From Rhodophyticola sp017644125 (GTDB lineage: Bacteria; Pseudomonadota; Alphaproteobacteria; Rhodobacterales; Rhodobacteraceae): a stretch of DNA of 64,000 nt. The notes below the pieces were generated by a model that saw only the letters and a list, made by a program, of their open reading frames with translations, was not told where the DNA came from and searched no databases. Where the stretch lies: the NCBI RefSeq assembly GCF_042140125.1, contig NZ_CP159473.1; one strand, given 5' to 3'. This document shows, piece after piece, positions 16,633 through 25,374 of the stretch (position 1 is its first letter; each line of letters starts with the position of its first letter). Both the position numbers and the translations under genes were made by a program.

Positions 16633-18090
16633 ATGAGCATCTCAACCGCACTTTCCAACGCCCTGTCGGGGCTGACCGCAACCAGCCGTGCGGCGCAGAT
16701 CGTATCGTCAAACGTGGCGAACGCGTCCACGGACGGGTACGGTGTAAGACGATTGGTAACCTCGGCGGCGGTTCTGGGCGGGCAAGGCACCGGCGTCCGG
16801 ATCGTCGGTGTCGACCGCCAGGTCGACACCGTGTTGATCAGCGCGCGCCGCGATGCGGATGCTTCCCTGGGGCAAGCGGCAACCCAGGCCGATTTCACCC
16901 GCCGGATCGAGGCGGCGATCGGATCTCCGGACGACCCGTTCAGCCTGACCGCGCATATCGCGAATTTTGAGGCCAGCCTCATCAATGCGGCCAACCGCCC
17001 GGAGAGCCAGACCAGACTTGCAGGCGTTCTCGACACGGCGGAGCGGCTTGCCGGCAAGCTCAATACGCTTTCGGAAACCGTGCAATCCGCAAGGCTGGAC
17101 GCCGACAAGGGCATCGTCCGCGACGTTGCCTATCTGAACAGCACACTCGCAGACATTCATGAGATCAATATCGAGATCCGCCGAAATCAGGGCGCCGGGC
17201 GCGACAGCTCGGCGCTCTTCGACCAGCAACAGGCCTTGATTGACGGACTTGCGCCGCTGATCCCGGTGCGCGAAATGCGGGACAATACCGGGCAGGTGTC
17301 CCTTTACAGCGCCGACGGACTGACCTTGCTGGATGGGCGGCCCGCAACCTTCGGCTTCGATGGCGCGACGGTGATGGCGGCGGATCTGACGCTCGCCAAT
17401 GCGGGATTGTCCGGCCTCAGCCTGAATGGGCGGCCCGTCGAGATGAGCGGCTCCTTTCCCGCGTTGCAGGGCGGCGGTCTTGCGGCGCGGTTCAGGGTAC
17501 GGGATGATCTTGCAATCACAGCGCAGGCGCAACTTGATGCCGTCGCCCGCGATCTTGCTAGCCGCATGGATGACCCCGCATTGGATCCGACGGTCGCAAG
17601 CGGAGACCCGGGGCTGTTTACCGATGCCGGAAATCTGGTGGTCGCGGCAAATGAGATCGGCCTGTCGGGGCGGCTTCGCGTGAACGCACAGGTCGATCCC
17701 GCCCGGGGCGGCGCGGTCTGGCGGCTGCGCGATGGGCTGGGCGCAACGGTGGAAGGTCCCGCCGGTCAGGCCGGCTTGCTACAGGACATGCTGACCGCTC
17801 TTCAGGCCGTGACTCCCACCCAATCGGGAGGATTTTCCGGGGCCGGCCGCAGCCTTGGTACGCTCGCGGCGGATTTCCTGTCGATGGCTGGCCTCGCCCG
17901 GCAATCGGCGGAAAACGATGAAGTCTTTGCCACGTCCCGGCACGGCACCCTGCGCGAGGCCGAGCTGAGCACCGGCGTCGATACCGACCGGGAGATGCAG
18001 GAGCTGCTCCTGATCGAACAGGCCTACGCGGCCAACGCCCGGATTGTTCAAACGGTCGAAGAGCTGCTTGACCAGTTGCTGAGGATCTGA
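16633..18090 (+). CDS. flgK: Flagellar hook-filament junction protein FlgK
   Basis: A 485-residue hook-associated protein 1. It starts with SISTALSNALSGLTATSRAA and SNVANASTDGYG, the shared axial-protein N-terminus. The middle has FlgK-type helices (SALFDQQQALIDGLAPLIPV). It ends with ELLLIEQAYAANARIVQTVE, the D0 helix. It lies 26 bp after flgE with a GAAGG-type ribosome site. It joins hook to filament together with FlgL, whose gene follows after 2 bp. Confidence 0.93.
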   Translation: MSISTALSNALSGLTATSRAAQIVSSNVANASTDGYGVRRLVTSAAVLGGQGTGVRIVGVDRQVDTVLISARRDADASLGQAATQADFTRRIEAAIGSPDDPFSLTAHIANFEASLINAANRPESQTRLAGVLDTAERLAGKLNTLSETVQSARLDADKGIVRDVAYLNSTLADIHEINIEIRRNQGAGRDSSALFDQQQALIDGLAPLIPVREMRDNTGQVSLYSADGLTLLDGRPATFGFDGATVMAADLTLANAGLSGLSLNGRPVEMSGSFPALQGGGLAARFRVRDDLAITAQAQLDAVARDLASRMDDPALDPTVASGDPGLFTDAGNLVVAANEIGLSGRLRVNAQVDPARGGAVWRLRDGLGATVEGPAGQAGLLQDMLTALQAVTPTQSGGFSGAGRSLGTLAADFLSMAGLARQSAENDEVFATSRHGTLREAELSTGVDTDREMQELLLIEQAYAANARIVQTVEELLDQLLRI

Positions 18091-18092
18091 AG

Positions 18093-19103
18093 ATGAGCTG
18101 GATCTCAACGGGCGACAGGGCGCAGACATTTCACATGTATCAACGCAGCGCCGAGGTGAAAACGGAAATGCTGCGGCTTACTTCCGAGCTCAGCAGCGGC
18201 CGGAAATCCGATCTGGGCAAGGCGTTGGGCGGCGATTTTGCAGGCCTCGCCGCGGTTGAACGCGGGCTCCGCCTCGGGCTGGTCTACAAGGCCGCCGCCG
18301 ACGAGGCGGCGCTTCATACCTCCGTGATGCAAGACGCGCTGCAGACGGTCCAGACGCAGCTTGACGAAACGGGCCCTACCCTGCTGGCGGCCGTCGGTGC
18401 GGGATGGTCGAGCAATCTCGGCATTCTCGCGGTGGATAGCGGCGCCAGGCTTGATCTTGTCGTGAACGCGCTGAACGGCAGGATTGCGGGGCGCAGCCTG
18501 TTCAGCGGCGACAGGCCGGACCAGATCCCGTTGATCAGCGGCGACGAAATGCTGGCGAATCTGGGCCCGTTGGTGGCCGGCGCCGCTACGGCACAGGACA
18601 TGATCGCGATTGTGGAGGATTGGTTTCTGGCTCCGGGCGGCGGGTTCGAAACGACCGCCTATCGGGGCGGCACGTCTTCGGCGGCCGGCTTTACGGTCGG
18701 AGATGGCGACGTGATCGATGCAGATGTGTCGGCGCTTGCCCCGGAGATACGCGGAGCATTGGCCGCTTTCGCGCTGAGTGCGCTGGTCGGCAACGATCTG
18801 GGCCCCGCGGATGAGGCATCGCAGCGCACGCTCCTCGAAGCGGCTGCGACACGCATGATCGGCAGCCAGGGCGGATTGTCGAAGATCCGGGCCGAACTCG
18901 GCGCCGCCGAAGCCAGGATCGAAACCGCGCGCGTCCGGAATTCGGCGACGGAGACGGCACTGTCGATCGAGCACAACCGCCTGGTGAGGGCGGACCCCTA
19001 TACGACCGCGACCGAACTGGAAGCGGTGCAAATGCAATTGGAAAGCCTCTTTGTCCTCACCTCGCGCATGGCGCGTCTTAACCTTACGGAGTTCCTGAGA
19101 TGA
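18093..19103 (+). CDS. flgL: Flagellar hook-filament junction protein FlgL
   Basis: A 336-residue flagellin-like protein. The N-terminal helix SAEVKTEMLRLTSELSSGRK matches the FlgL/flagellin D0-D1 pattern, and the C-terminal helix runs through TATELEAVQMQLESLFVLTS. It is shorter than flagellin and sits between flgK and flgI, which fixes the assignment. Its stop overlaps the flgI start (ATGA). Sequence divergence is high, as usual for FlgL in this group. Confidence 0.88.
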   Translation: MSWISTGDRAQTFHMYQRSAEVKTEMLRLTSELSSGRKSDLGKALGGDFAGLAAVERGLRLGLVYKAAADEAALHTSVMQDALQTVQTQLDETGPTLLAAVGAGWSSNLGILAVDSGARLDLVVNALNGRIAGRSLFSGDRPDQIPLISGDEMLANLGPLVAGAATAQDMIAIVEDWFLAPGGGFETTAYRGGTSSAAGFTVGDGDVIDADVSALAPEIRGALAAFALSALVGNDLGPADEASQRTLLEAAATRMIGSQGGLSKIRAELGAAEARIETARVRNSATETALSIEHNRLVRADPYTTATELEAVQMQLESLFVLTSRMARLNLTEFLR

Positions 19104-20203
19104 TGCGCATGCTTGCTTCCGCAATTCTGTTGATGCTGATGGCGGCCCAGGTCACGGCTTCTCCCATCCGCATCCGCGACCTTGTGGAATTCGACGGGGT
19201 CCGCGGGAATGATCTGATCGGCTATGGTCTCGTGGTGGGGCTGAACGGTACCGGAGATGGTATTCGCAATGCGCCGTTCACCGAAGAAATCATGACCAAC
19301 ATCCTGGAACGCCTGGGCGTCAATGTCTCCGGAGAGCAATTCCGGCCACAGAATGTCGCTGCGGTCTTCGTCACCGCAAGCTTGCCGCCGTTTTCCCGTG
19401 CCGGCAGCCAGATCGATATCACCGTGTCGGCGATCGGCGATGCCGACAGCCTCCTGGGGGGGACGCTGGTCATGACGCCGCTCACCGCGGCCGACGGCGA
19501 AATCTATGCCGTCGCACAAGGCACGGTCATCGCTGGCGGCGCTTCGGCGGAAGGGGATGGGGCGCGTGTGGTGCAAGGCGTGCCCACCGCGGGCGTCGTC
19601 CCCTCAGGGGCGCGGATCGAGCGCGAGGTCGAGTTCGACTTTTCCGCCCTTCAGGATATCCGCCTCGCCCTCCGTACGCCCGATTTCACCACAGCCGCGA
19701 GGATCGAAGGGGCAATTAATGCGGAATTTGGTCGCCGCGTCGCCGTCATGCTGGATTCGGGCACCGTCACCCTGGATGTGGCCGCCACCAGATCGGCCTC
19801 CCCGGCCCATGCGCTCAGCCGGGTCGAAAACCTGTTTGTCGAACCGGAAATCCGGGCCCGCGTGGTTGTCGATCAGCGCTCCGGCACAATCGTGATGGGC
19901 GAAGATGTACGGATTTCACGCGTGGCGATTGCGCAAGGAAACCTGACCCTGCGGATCGAGGAGCGCCCGATCGCGGTGCAACCGAACCCGTTCGCGGAGG
20001 GCGAAACCGTGATCGTTCCCCGGACCAACGTGGATCTCGTCGAAGAGCCCGGAACAGGGCTTGCCGAAATCAGCGGCGGCACGTCCCTGTCGGAAGTTGT
20101 CGCGGGCCTGAATGCGCTTGGCGTGTCGCCCCGGGACATGATCGACATTCTGAACAGCATCCAGGCGGCCGGCGCATTGCACGCCGAGTTCATCGTCCGC
20201 TGA
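19100..20203 (+). CDS. flgI: Flagellar P-ring protein FlgI
   Basis: A 367-residue periplasmic ring protein that forms the rod bushing in peptidoglycan. A Sec signal is evident (LASAILLMLMAAQVTA then SPIRIRDLVEF). Family signatures include LIGYGLVVGLNGTGDG, NVAAVFVTASLPPFSR, the conserved ARV block (RIEREVEFDF), and the C-terminal ISGGTSLSEVVAGLNALGVS then PRDMIDILNSIQAAGAL. It is the last gene of the flgE-K-L-I run. Confidence 0.97.
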   Translation: MMRMLASAILLMLMAAQVTASPIRIRDLVEFDGVRGNDLIGYGLVVGLNGTGDGIRNAPFTEEIMTNILERLGVNVSGEQFRPQNVAAVFVTASLPPFSRAGSQIDITVSAIGDADSLLGGTLVMTPLTAADGEIYAVAQGTVIAGGASAEGDGARVVQGVPTAGVVPSGARIEREVEFDFSALQDIRLALRTPDFTTAARIEGAINAEFGRRVAVMLDSGTVTLDVAATRSASPAHALSRVENLFVEPEIRARVVVDQRSGTIVMGEDVRISRVAIAQGNLTLRIEERPIAVQPNPFAEGETVIVPRTNVDLVEEPGTGLAEISGGTSLSEVVAGLNALGVSPRDMIDILNSIQAAGALHAEFIVR

Positions 20204-20343
20204 TATCCGGACGCGGCGTACCGTCTGCGCCCCCGCCCGGGGCTGGTCGGCCGGCAACCGCGCGGGAGGTCGTGCTCAATCATCGCCCCCCGTTTGCCGG
20301 CATCCGGACGGCGGATGAGGCATTCAGGACGGCGGAGCATGAA

Positions 20344-20443
20344 ATGGGTCCGATCCCGAAGGGCGGACCCATCGACATGATACACTGAGCGGTACTTTTT
20401 CGAACATTTTGATCGGCAGGGCCCGCCTGTTTTCAGGCGCGCC
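20344..20443. terminator. Two hairpins in convergent flgI / FliG-like gap
   Basis: The 245-bp gap between convergent genes has no open frame I support. Hairpin one pairs 20344-20352 (ATGGGTCCG) with 20364-20372 over an 11-nt loop; a T5 run follows only 25 bp later. Hairpin two pairs CGCCTG (20424-20429) with CAGGCG (20434-20439) over a TTTT loop and extends by three more pairs after a mismatch. Together they may serve as a bidirectional terminator, but neither has an adjacent U-tract. Confidence 0.45.
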
Positions 20444-20448
20444 CCGCT

Positions 20449-20934
20449 CTACAGGGCCTTCAAGACCCGCATGACGGCGCGGGCCTGCGCCCCCGGCAAC
20501 TGCCGCAGAACCCGCGCGCGCAGAGCGGTGCTTTGCGGTTTGAGAAGATGCGCGATGACTGCGGGATGTTCGTTCATCAATGTTGCGTCATCGAGATTAT
20601 CCGCCAACCGCGCCACCAGTGCGGGGGCCCCCGAAGGTGGATCGAGCGCGGGCGCACGGGCGCGCACGGGTGCGTCGTCGGCATCCTCACCGGCCAGCAG
20701 ACCCCGGTCGCGAAACCTCTGTATCAGACGGTTGCGTTGCCACTCGGTCACATCGCTGTCCGTCGGAGAGGATGTGTCGATGTTCAGGCTTGCCGCATCG
20801 GGGGAGCCTTTCCGAAAAGCCTCGAAGCGTTCCGGGCCCAGAAGACCCAGCAGAACCCTCGCTTTGTCGGCCTTCCACTTGGAATCGCCGGCCGGGGCGG
20901 CGCTGGATCGTGGCTGCTCTGGATGCTGCACCAT
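20449..20934 (-). CDS. FliG middle-domain-like mini-protein
   Basis: A 161-residue soluble protein, last gene of the fliF-fliH-fliN-fliP run, 12 bp after fliP with a GAAGGG ribosome site. Its C-terminal third, LMNEHPAVIAHLLKPQSTAL followed by RARVLRQLP, resembles the FliG middle domain EHPQ-motif region that contacts FliM. The FliG C-terminal torque domain with its charged helix is absent, and the N-terminal half is low-complexity and charged. The conserved operon position supports a switch or C-ring role, but this is inferred. It could instead be a roseobacter-specific flagellar protein with a chance likeness. Confidence 0.6.
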   Translation of the reverse strand: MVQHPEQPRSSAAPAGDSKWKADKARVLLGLLGPERFEAFRKGSPDAASLNIDTSSPTDSDVTEWQRNRLIQRFRDRGLLAGEDADDAPVRARAPALDPPSGAPALVARLADNLDDATLMNEHPAVIAHLLKPQSTALRARVLRQLPGAQARAVMRVLKAL

Positions 20935-20946
20935 GGTGATGTCCCT

Positions 20947-21684
20947 TCAGAAATAGCTGCGTACCAGCGCGCTGGTGATCAATGCCCAGCCATCCGCCAC
21001 AACGAAAAACGCCAGCTTGAACGGCATCGAGACAATGGCCGGCGGCACCATCATCATGCCCATGGACATGAGGATCGCGGCGACGACCAGATCAATGATC
21101 AGAAACGGCAGGAAGATAAGGAATCCGATCTGGAAGGCGCGCTCGACCTCGCTGAGCATGAAGGACGGGATCAGCACCGACGGGTCCGGCGACGCGTCGA
21201 CCGGTGCGTTGCGCAACTCCATCATGCCCCGCAGGGTTTCGGGGTCGACTCGCGCCTCCATGAACGCGCGGAACGGCGCATAGGCCAGTGGGATCGCACT
21301 CTCCGGCGTCAGGGTGCCGTCGATCAACGGGGCGATGCCTTGCGTGTAGGCATCCTGGAAAACGGGCGCCATCACGAAATAGGTCAGAAACAGGGCCAGG
21401 CTGACGATCAGCATGTTGGGGGGCGACTGCTGCAGGCCGATTGCCTGACGGAGGATCGAAAGAACGGTCACCACGAAGGGAAAGCACGTGATCATGACCG
21501 CAAGGCCGGGCGCAAGGCTGAGCACGGTAATCAGCGCAATCAGCTGAAGCGCGCGGGCGGTAAGAGAACCGCCATCGCCCATGTCGATGGAGATTTCCTG
21601 CGCCTGCGCGGTCTGGGTCGCAAGCAGCATGGCCAGCAGACCAAGGCAGGCGAGACAAAGCCCTTTATGCAGCATCGCCGGCAT
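20947..21684 (-). CDS. fliP: Flagellar export gate protein FliP
   Basis: A 245-residue core subunit of the flagellar type III export gate. An N-terminal cleavable signal (LGLLAMLLATQTAQA) is followed by the typical ALQLIALITVLSLAPGLAVM segment and SILRQAIGLQQSPPNMLIV. The C-terminal membrane region holds FLIFLPFLIIDLVVAAILMS then MGMMMVPPAIVSMPFK, a strong FliP signature. The start overlaps the end of fliN by 20 bp, so translation is probably coupled. An ATG three codons in is an alternative start. Confidence 0.97.
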   Translation of the reverse strand: MPAMLHKGLCLACLGLLAMLLATQTAQAQEISIDMGDGGSLTARALQLIALITVLSLAPGLAVMITCFPFVVTVLSILRQAIGLQQSPPNMLIVSLALFLTYFVMAPVFQDAYTQGIAPLIDGTLTPESAIPLAYAPFRAFMEARVDPETLRGMMELRNAPVDASPDPSVLIPSFMLSEVERAFQIGFLIFLPFLIIDLVVAAILMSMGMMMVPPAIVSMPFKLAFFVVADGWALITSALVRSYF

Positions 21685-21943
21685 CCACGACCTTGGTCAG
21701 ACGGACGGCGAGTTGCCCGCCATTGTCGCCATCCAGCTCGACCAGTTCGCCGATCGCCACCAGCCGGTCGCCGACAATCACCTCGACCTCGTCTTCGATC
21801 CGCCGATCCAGCGGCAGGACCGTATCGCGTTCCATCGACAGAAGCTCGGCGATTGTCGGGTGCGCGCGCCCGACGCAAACCCGCATCTCGATGGGGACGC
21901 CGCGCAATGCGCCTTTGGGGGGAAGGGCGGTGGGATCGGACAT
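21665..21943 (-). CDS. fliN: Flagellar motor switch protein FliN
   Basis: A 92-residue SpoA/surface-presentation-of-antigens domain protein. The core is GVPIEMRVCVGRAHPTIAEL, then VLPLDRRIEDEVEVIVGDRL, then IGELVELDGDNGGQLAVRLT. It forms the lower C-ring with FliM and binds FliH. It starts at the base where fliH ends. FliM is not encoded in the window. The length is minimal for FliN, with no extra N-terminal region. Confidence 0.92.
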   Translation of the reverse strand: MSDPTALPPKGALRGVPIEMRVCVGRAHPTIAELLSMERDTVLPLDRRIEDEVEVIVGDRLVAIGELVELDGDNGGQLAVRLTKVVDAGDAA

Positions 21944-22560
21944 CAGGCTGATCTCTCGTGTTGCTGAGGTAGGTCGTCGTCACTGTTCAGGGTGAAATCG
22001 CGGATGGCTTGCGCAATCCGTTCGGTCGCGGCGCCCAGGTCGATTTCGCGCAACTCGGCTCCGAACCGCAGGGTGACATGGCCCTCGAAATAGGCAGGCT
22101 CGGGGACAATCTGGATCTCGGCCTCCGCGTGTTCGGCGACAAGGGCCTCCAGAGCCGGACAGGCCGCGGGCGATGCCAGGATTTCACATGTCTCATCCGG
22201 CAGCGTTCCGAGAATCGATGCCAGTTCGGCGCGCACCATGGGAACCATTGCGGCGGCCGCGACCTCCGGCACCAGACGCTCGATGATCCCGTCCAGCAGC
22301 GCCTGAAGACCTTTCAGAACATCGTTCCGGGCCTCCAGATATGTGAAGCTGAGATCCTTCAGGTTTCGGCTCAGGTCGGCACCGATCTGCGCCCGTCCCT
22401 GCTGCTCCGCACTCAGGCAATCGTCCCACCCGTCGCGATACCCGCTCTCGAACGCATCGAGCTTTATCGCCTCAAGATCGTGATGCACCGACGCGGGCGC
22501 CACGCTTTCCGGCGCGGGCGGTTGCCCGAACTCCTCCAGGTCCAGCCGGCGGGCGCTCAT
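21943..22560 (-). CDS. fliH: Flagellar assembly protein FliH
   Basis: A 205-residue export regulator that links the FliI ATPase to the C-ring through FliN. The N-terminal segment has FESGYRDGWDD, typical of alphaproteobacterial FliH. The middle is alpha-helical coiled coil, and the C-terminal domain carries IQIVPEPAYFEGHVTLRFGA. It overlaps fliF by 4 bp (ATGA) and fliN by 1 bp. FliH diverges strongly between groups, so the call rests on the operon position plus these motifs. Confidence 0.85.
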   Translation of the reverse strand: MSARRLDLEEFGQPPAPESVAPASVHHDLEAIKLDAFESGYRDGWDDCLSAEQQGRAQIGADLSRNLKDLSFTYLEARNDVLKGLQALLDGIIERLVPEVAAAAMVPMVRAELASILGTLPDETCEILASPAACPALEALVAEHAEAEIQIVPEPAYFEGHVTLRFGAELREIDLGAATERIAQAIRDFTLNSDDDLPQQHERSA

Positions 22561-24233
22561 GCGGGTTCCTCGTCTTCTTCCATCCAGCCCCGCAGGATTT
22601 CGACGGTTTCGTCTTCACGTTCTTCGATAAGTCGCCGCAGGCGTTCCACGGGGTCGGCCACCGCATTGGAAACAGCCGGCAATCCCGGCGTGCCCGCCTC
22701 GGTATCGGCTGCGGCAACGTCCGAACCAGAGCCGTCCGAGGGTGATTGCGACGGATCGTATCCAAGCATCTGGGCCGAAGCGGCGCCGTCCGCCGCGGAT
22801 TGCGTGGGGACAAGCGCCCCTTGCGACAGGGCGGGCGTCAATGGCAGCCCCCGGGGGCTCTCCGCCGCGGCCATTGGCGGGCGGCTCAGGATCGGCCGGA
22901 TCAGTCCGAACGCGATGGCCAGTGCAACAGCCGCAAGGATCATCAGCTGGGCAAGCCGCATCATGTCGAGTTGCGCAAGCAGGCCGTTGCCACCGCCCTC
23001 GATCAGCTCACCGGCGGGCAGTTCCTCGAATGCCATGGAGCGGATCGTCACCTGGTCGCCGCGCTCGGCGTCATACCCGATCGCAGACCGCACGAGTTGT
23101 TCCAGCGCATCTATTTCTTCCGGGTCGCGCGGCTCGATCACCTCAAGCCCGTCAGCGTTCACACGCGGGACGCCATTGACCAGAACGGCCACGCTGATCC
23201 GGCGAATGCCACCGGGTTCCAGCTCGATTTCGCGCTGGGTTTCGGATACGTCGAAAGTCACGCGCTCACGGGTTTCGCTTGTCTCCGCCCGCGAGTTTTG
23301 GCCCTCCCCGGCCGCATCGCCATCGGGCAGGTTGGAGGCCACGGTGACCGAGCCCGATGCCGCGTCGCTGGAACTGTTCGACATTTCCTCCGTATCGGTG
23401 GCGATGATGATCCGGCTTTCGGGATCGATCCGCCGCTCGACAATCGTCTCATGGGCGGTGTTCAGATCCACGCTGACTTCGACCACCGCATTGTCCCGGC
23501 CCACACGCGCCGCCAGCAATCGTTCGATATTGCGCCGCAACTCCTCGGAGCGATTCGCCGCATCGGCGCCCGGCATGTCCAGTTCGCTTGCACCGAGCAT
23601 CTGCCCGCTATCCGCGTCGATGACGGTTACGTTTTCCGGAAGAAGGCCCGGCACGGAGGAGGCGACCAGAAATCGCAGGGCGCGAGCATGACCCGACCCG
23701 ATGCCGCCGGCCGCCGGCCGGACTGCGACAGAGGCGGTGACCTCGGCGCGGTCCTGAAACGGATCGTTGCCGGGGTTGGCAAGATGCACGCGGGCGGCGC
23801 GGATTTGCGGGCTGGCCAGGATGGTGCGGGCCAGTTCCCCTTCCTTGGCGCGCCAATACGCGGCATCGAACATCTGCGACGTCGTCCCGAAACCGGAAAG
23901 CGAATCAAGCAGCTCGTATCCGGCGGCGCCATTTGCCGGCAGTCCCTCGCCGGCCAGGGACATCCGCAATTCGTCGCGCCGCGCCTGATCGACATAGATG
24001 GCGTCGCCCCGAATCGAATGGGCGACCCCGCGCGCTTCCAGCGCTGCGATGACCTCTCCTGCGGCAGTTGGCTCCAGACCGGAATACAGCAGGACATAGC
24101 TGGGTGTCGTCGCCAGGCGGGACAGGATAATCAGCACCACCACAAGGGCCGCCAACCCGCCCAGGAAAAGCGCCTTTCGGCGTGTTTCCAACGTCATCCA
24201 ATAGAGACTGAGCTGCTCCACCTGAAACCTCAT
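22557..24233 (-). CDS. fliF: Flagellar MS-ring protein FliF
   Basis: A 558-residue membrane ring protein, the base of the flagellar body. One N-terminal helix (ALFLGGLAALVVVLIILSRL) is followed by the YscJ-type ring domain (YVLLYSGLEPTAAGEVIAAL, then VHLANPGNDPFQDRAEVTAS). A periplasmic beta-collar region follows, with a second helix near residue 435 (LMILAAVALAIAFGLI). The C-terminal tail RLRRLIEEREDETVEILRGW resembles the FliG-binding end. No fliG follows it; fliH does. It is divergent from fliL across a CtrA-like box. Confidence 0.96.
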   Translation of the reverse strand: MRFQVEQLSLYWMTLETRRKALFLGGLAALVVVLIILSRLATTPSYVLLYSGLEPTAAGEVIAALEARGVAHSIRGDAIYVDQARRDELRMSLAGEGLPANGAAGYELLDSLSGFGTTSQMFDAAYWRAKEGELARTILASPQIRAARVHLANPGNDPFQDRAEVTASVAVRPAAGGIGSGHARALRFLVASSVPGLLPENVTVIDADSGQMLGASELDMPGADAANRSEELRRNIERLLAARVGRDNAVVEVSVDLNTAHETIVERRIDPESRIIIATDTEEMSNSSSDAASGSVTVASNLPDGDAAGEGQNSRAETSETRERVTFDVSETQREIELEPGGIRRISVAVLVNGVPRVNADGLEVIEPRDPEEIDALEQLVRSAIGYDAERGDQVTIRSMAFEELPAGELIEGGGNGLLAQLDMMRLAQLMILAAVALAIAFGLIRPILSRPPMAAAESPRGLPLTPALSQGALVPTQSAADGAASAQMLGYDPSQSPSDGSGSDVAAADTEAGTPGLPAVSNAVADPVERLRRLIEEREDETVEILRGWMEEDEEPA

Positions 24234-24281
24234 CCTTGCGCCATTCTGGCCCGTTCGACCCCGGTGATAGACCGGCTGCGA

Positions 24282-24296
24282 TTAACATTCGGTTAG
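24282..24296. promoter_or_regulatory. CtrA-like box between divergent fliF and fliL
   Basis: TTAA (24282-24285), seven bases, then TTAG (24293-24296), centred between fliF (start 24233) and fliL (start 24347). One base from the TTAA-N7-TTAA CtrA consensus. About 50 bp from both start codons, so it could control both operons. Confidence 0.55.
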
Positions 24297-24346
24297 TTCT
24301 GAGCGGATAGAACAAACCCAGATCAAATCAGCAGGAGCCGCACAGA

Positions 24347-24856
24347 ATGGCCGCCGCAGCAGATCCGGATATTGACGAGGCGCCGAAAAAGCGGGGCCTG
24401 ATGATGCCATTGTTGATTGGCCTGTTTCTGGCCTTAGCAGCAGGGGGCGGTGGGTTCTGGGCGGTTACCCAGGGGCCGCTTGCCGGGATGTTCTCCCATT
24501 CCGAAACGGATGACGAGGAGGCCCATGACGAGGCCGAGCGTCCGGCCGAGTACACGCCCGTGGCATTCGTTCCGCTTGAGACGCTGATCGTCTCCCTGGG
24601 GTCGGAGGCCGCGGGCCAGCATCTTATCGTATCCGCCGAACTGGAGGTGGATCCCGCCTATGCAGATGAGGTCACGACCCTGTCGCCACGGGTTCTGGAC
24701 GTGCTCAACAGCTATCTCCGGGTCATCGACCTGCGGGAGCTGAGTGAACCGACCAGCCTGATCCGGTTGCGCGCGCAGATGTTGCGCCGGGTGCAGGTCG
24801 TGACCAGGGACGGTCGTGTGCGTGACCTCCTGATAACCCAATTCGTGGTGAACTGA
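24347..24856 (+). CDS. fliL: Flagellar basal body-associated protein FliL
   Basis: A 169-residue single-pass protein. The cytoplasmic head EAPKKRGLMMPLLIGLFLAL leads into the membrane helix, followed by an acidic linker and the FliL periplasmic domain (YTPVAFVPLETLIVSLGSEA), ending in VQVVTRDGRVRDLLITQFVV. FliL stabilises stators around the motor. It heads a long plus-strand operon that includes motE and motA. A second FliL-like gene lies at 34099-34635. Confidence 0.93.
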   Translation: MAAAADPDIDEAPKKRGLMMPLLIGLFLALAAGGGGFWAVTQGPLAGMFSHSETDDEEAHDEAERPAEYTPVAFVPLETLIVSLGSEAAGQHLIVSAELEVDPAYADEVTTLSPRVLDVLNSYLRVIDLRELSEPTSLIRLRAQMLRRVQVVTRDGRVRDLLITQFVVN

Positions 24857-25374
24857 TGACGGTTTTTCTGACTTTTCTCGCAGATGCTCTCATGGTGGTC
24901 GCTGCCCTTGGCGCAGCGCTCTATTGCTTCATTCTGTCCCGCCGGCTGATCCGGCTGAGCAGTATCGACAAGGGTCTTGGCGGGGCGATTGCCGTCCTGT
25001 CCGCCCAAGTCGACGATATGAACAAGGCGCTGGAAGCGGCGAAGTCGGAGGCTGATTCCGCCGCCTCCCATCTTCAGGATCTGACACACCAGGCTCGCGA
25101 GATCGCAAGTGATCTGGAACTGATGATCGCCGCCTGCCACGATGTGGCGGCCCCCGAACCAACCGGTGACGCCGTGCTTGCCGATGACGCTCAGCCGCAT
25201 CCGGGGGAGGAGTTCTCCGCACTCCCCGAAGAGGACACGGACCCGGAGGCCGAAGACCCCGCAACGGAAATTCCGCTTTTCGCCCGCCGACGGCCCGCGC
25301 CCGAACCGGAAGAGCAGAGCGCGCAGCCTGTGTTCCGCCATCGCCGCTCCGGGCAGGTCGAGGCCGCACAATGA
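24856..25374 (+). CDS. Membrane-anchored coiled-coil protein of flagellar operon
   Basis: A 172-residue protein overlapping fliL by 1 bp. An N-terminal helix (LTFLADALMVVAALGAALYC) precedes a coiled coil (residues about 45-100, LSAQVDDMNKALEAAKSEAD) and an acidic, proline-rich tail ending in basic residues. I believe it corresponds to the family catalogued as DUF6468, found between fliL and motE in this order, but could not check. A membrane-tethered role near the stator is inferred from position only. Confidence 0.65.
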   Translation: MTVFLTFLADALMVVAALGAALYCFILSRRLIRLSSIDKGLGGAIAVLSAQVDDMNKALEAAKSEADSAASHLQDLTHQAREIASDLELMIAACHDVAAPEPTGDAVLADDAQPHPGEEFSALPEEDTDPEAEDPATEIPLFARRRPAPEPEEQSAQPVFRHRRSGQVEAAQ

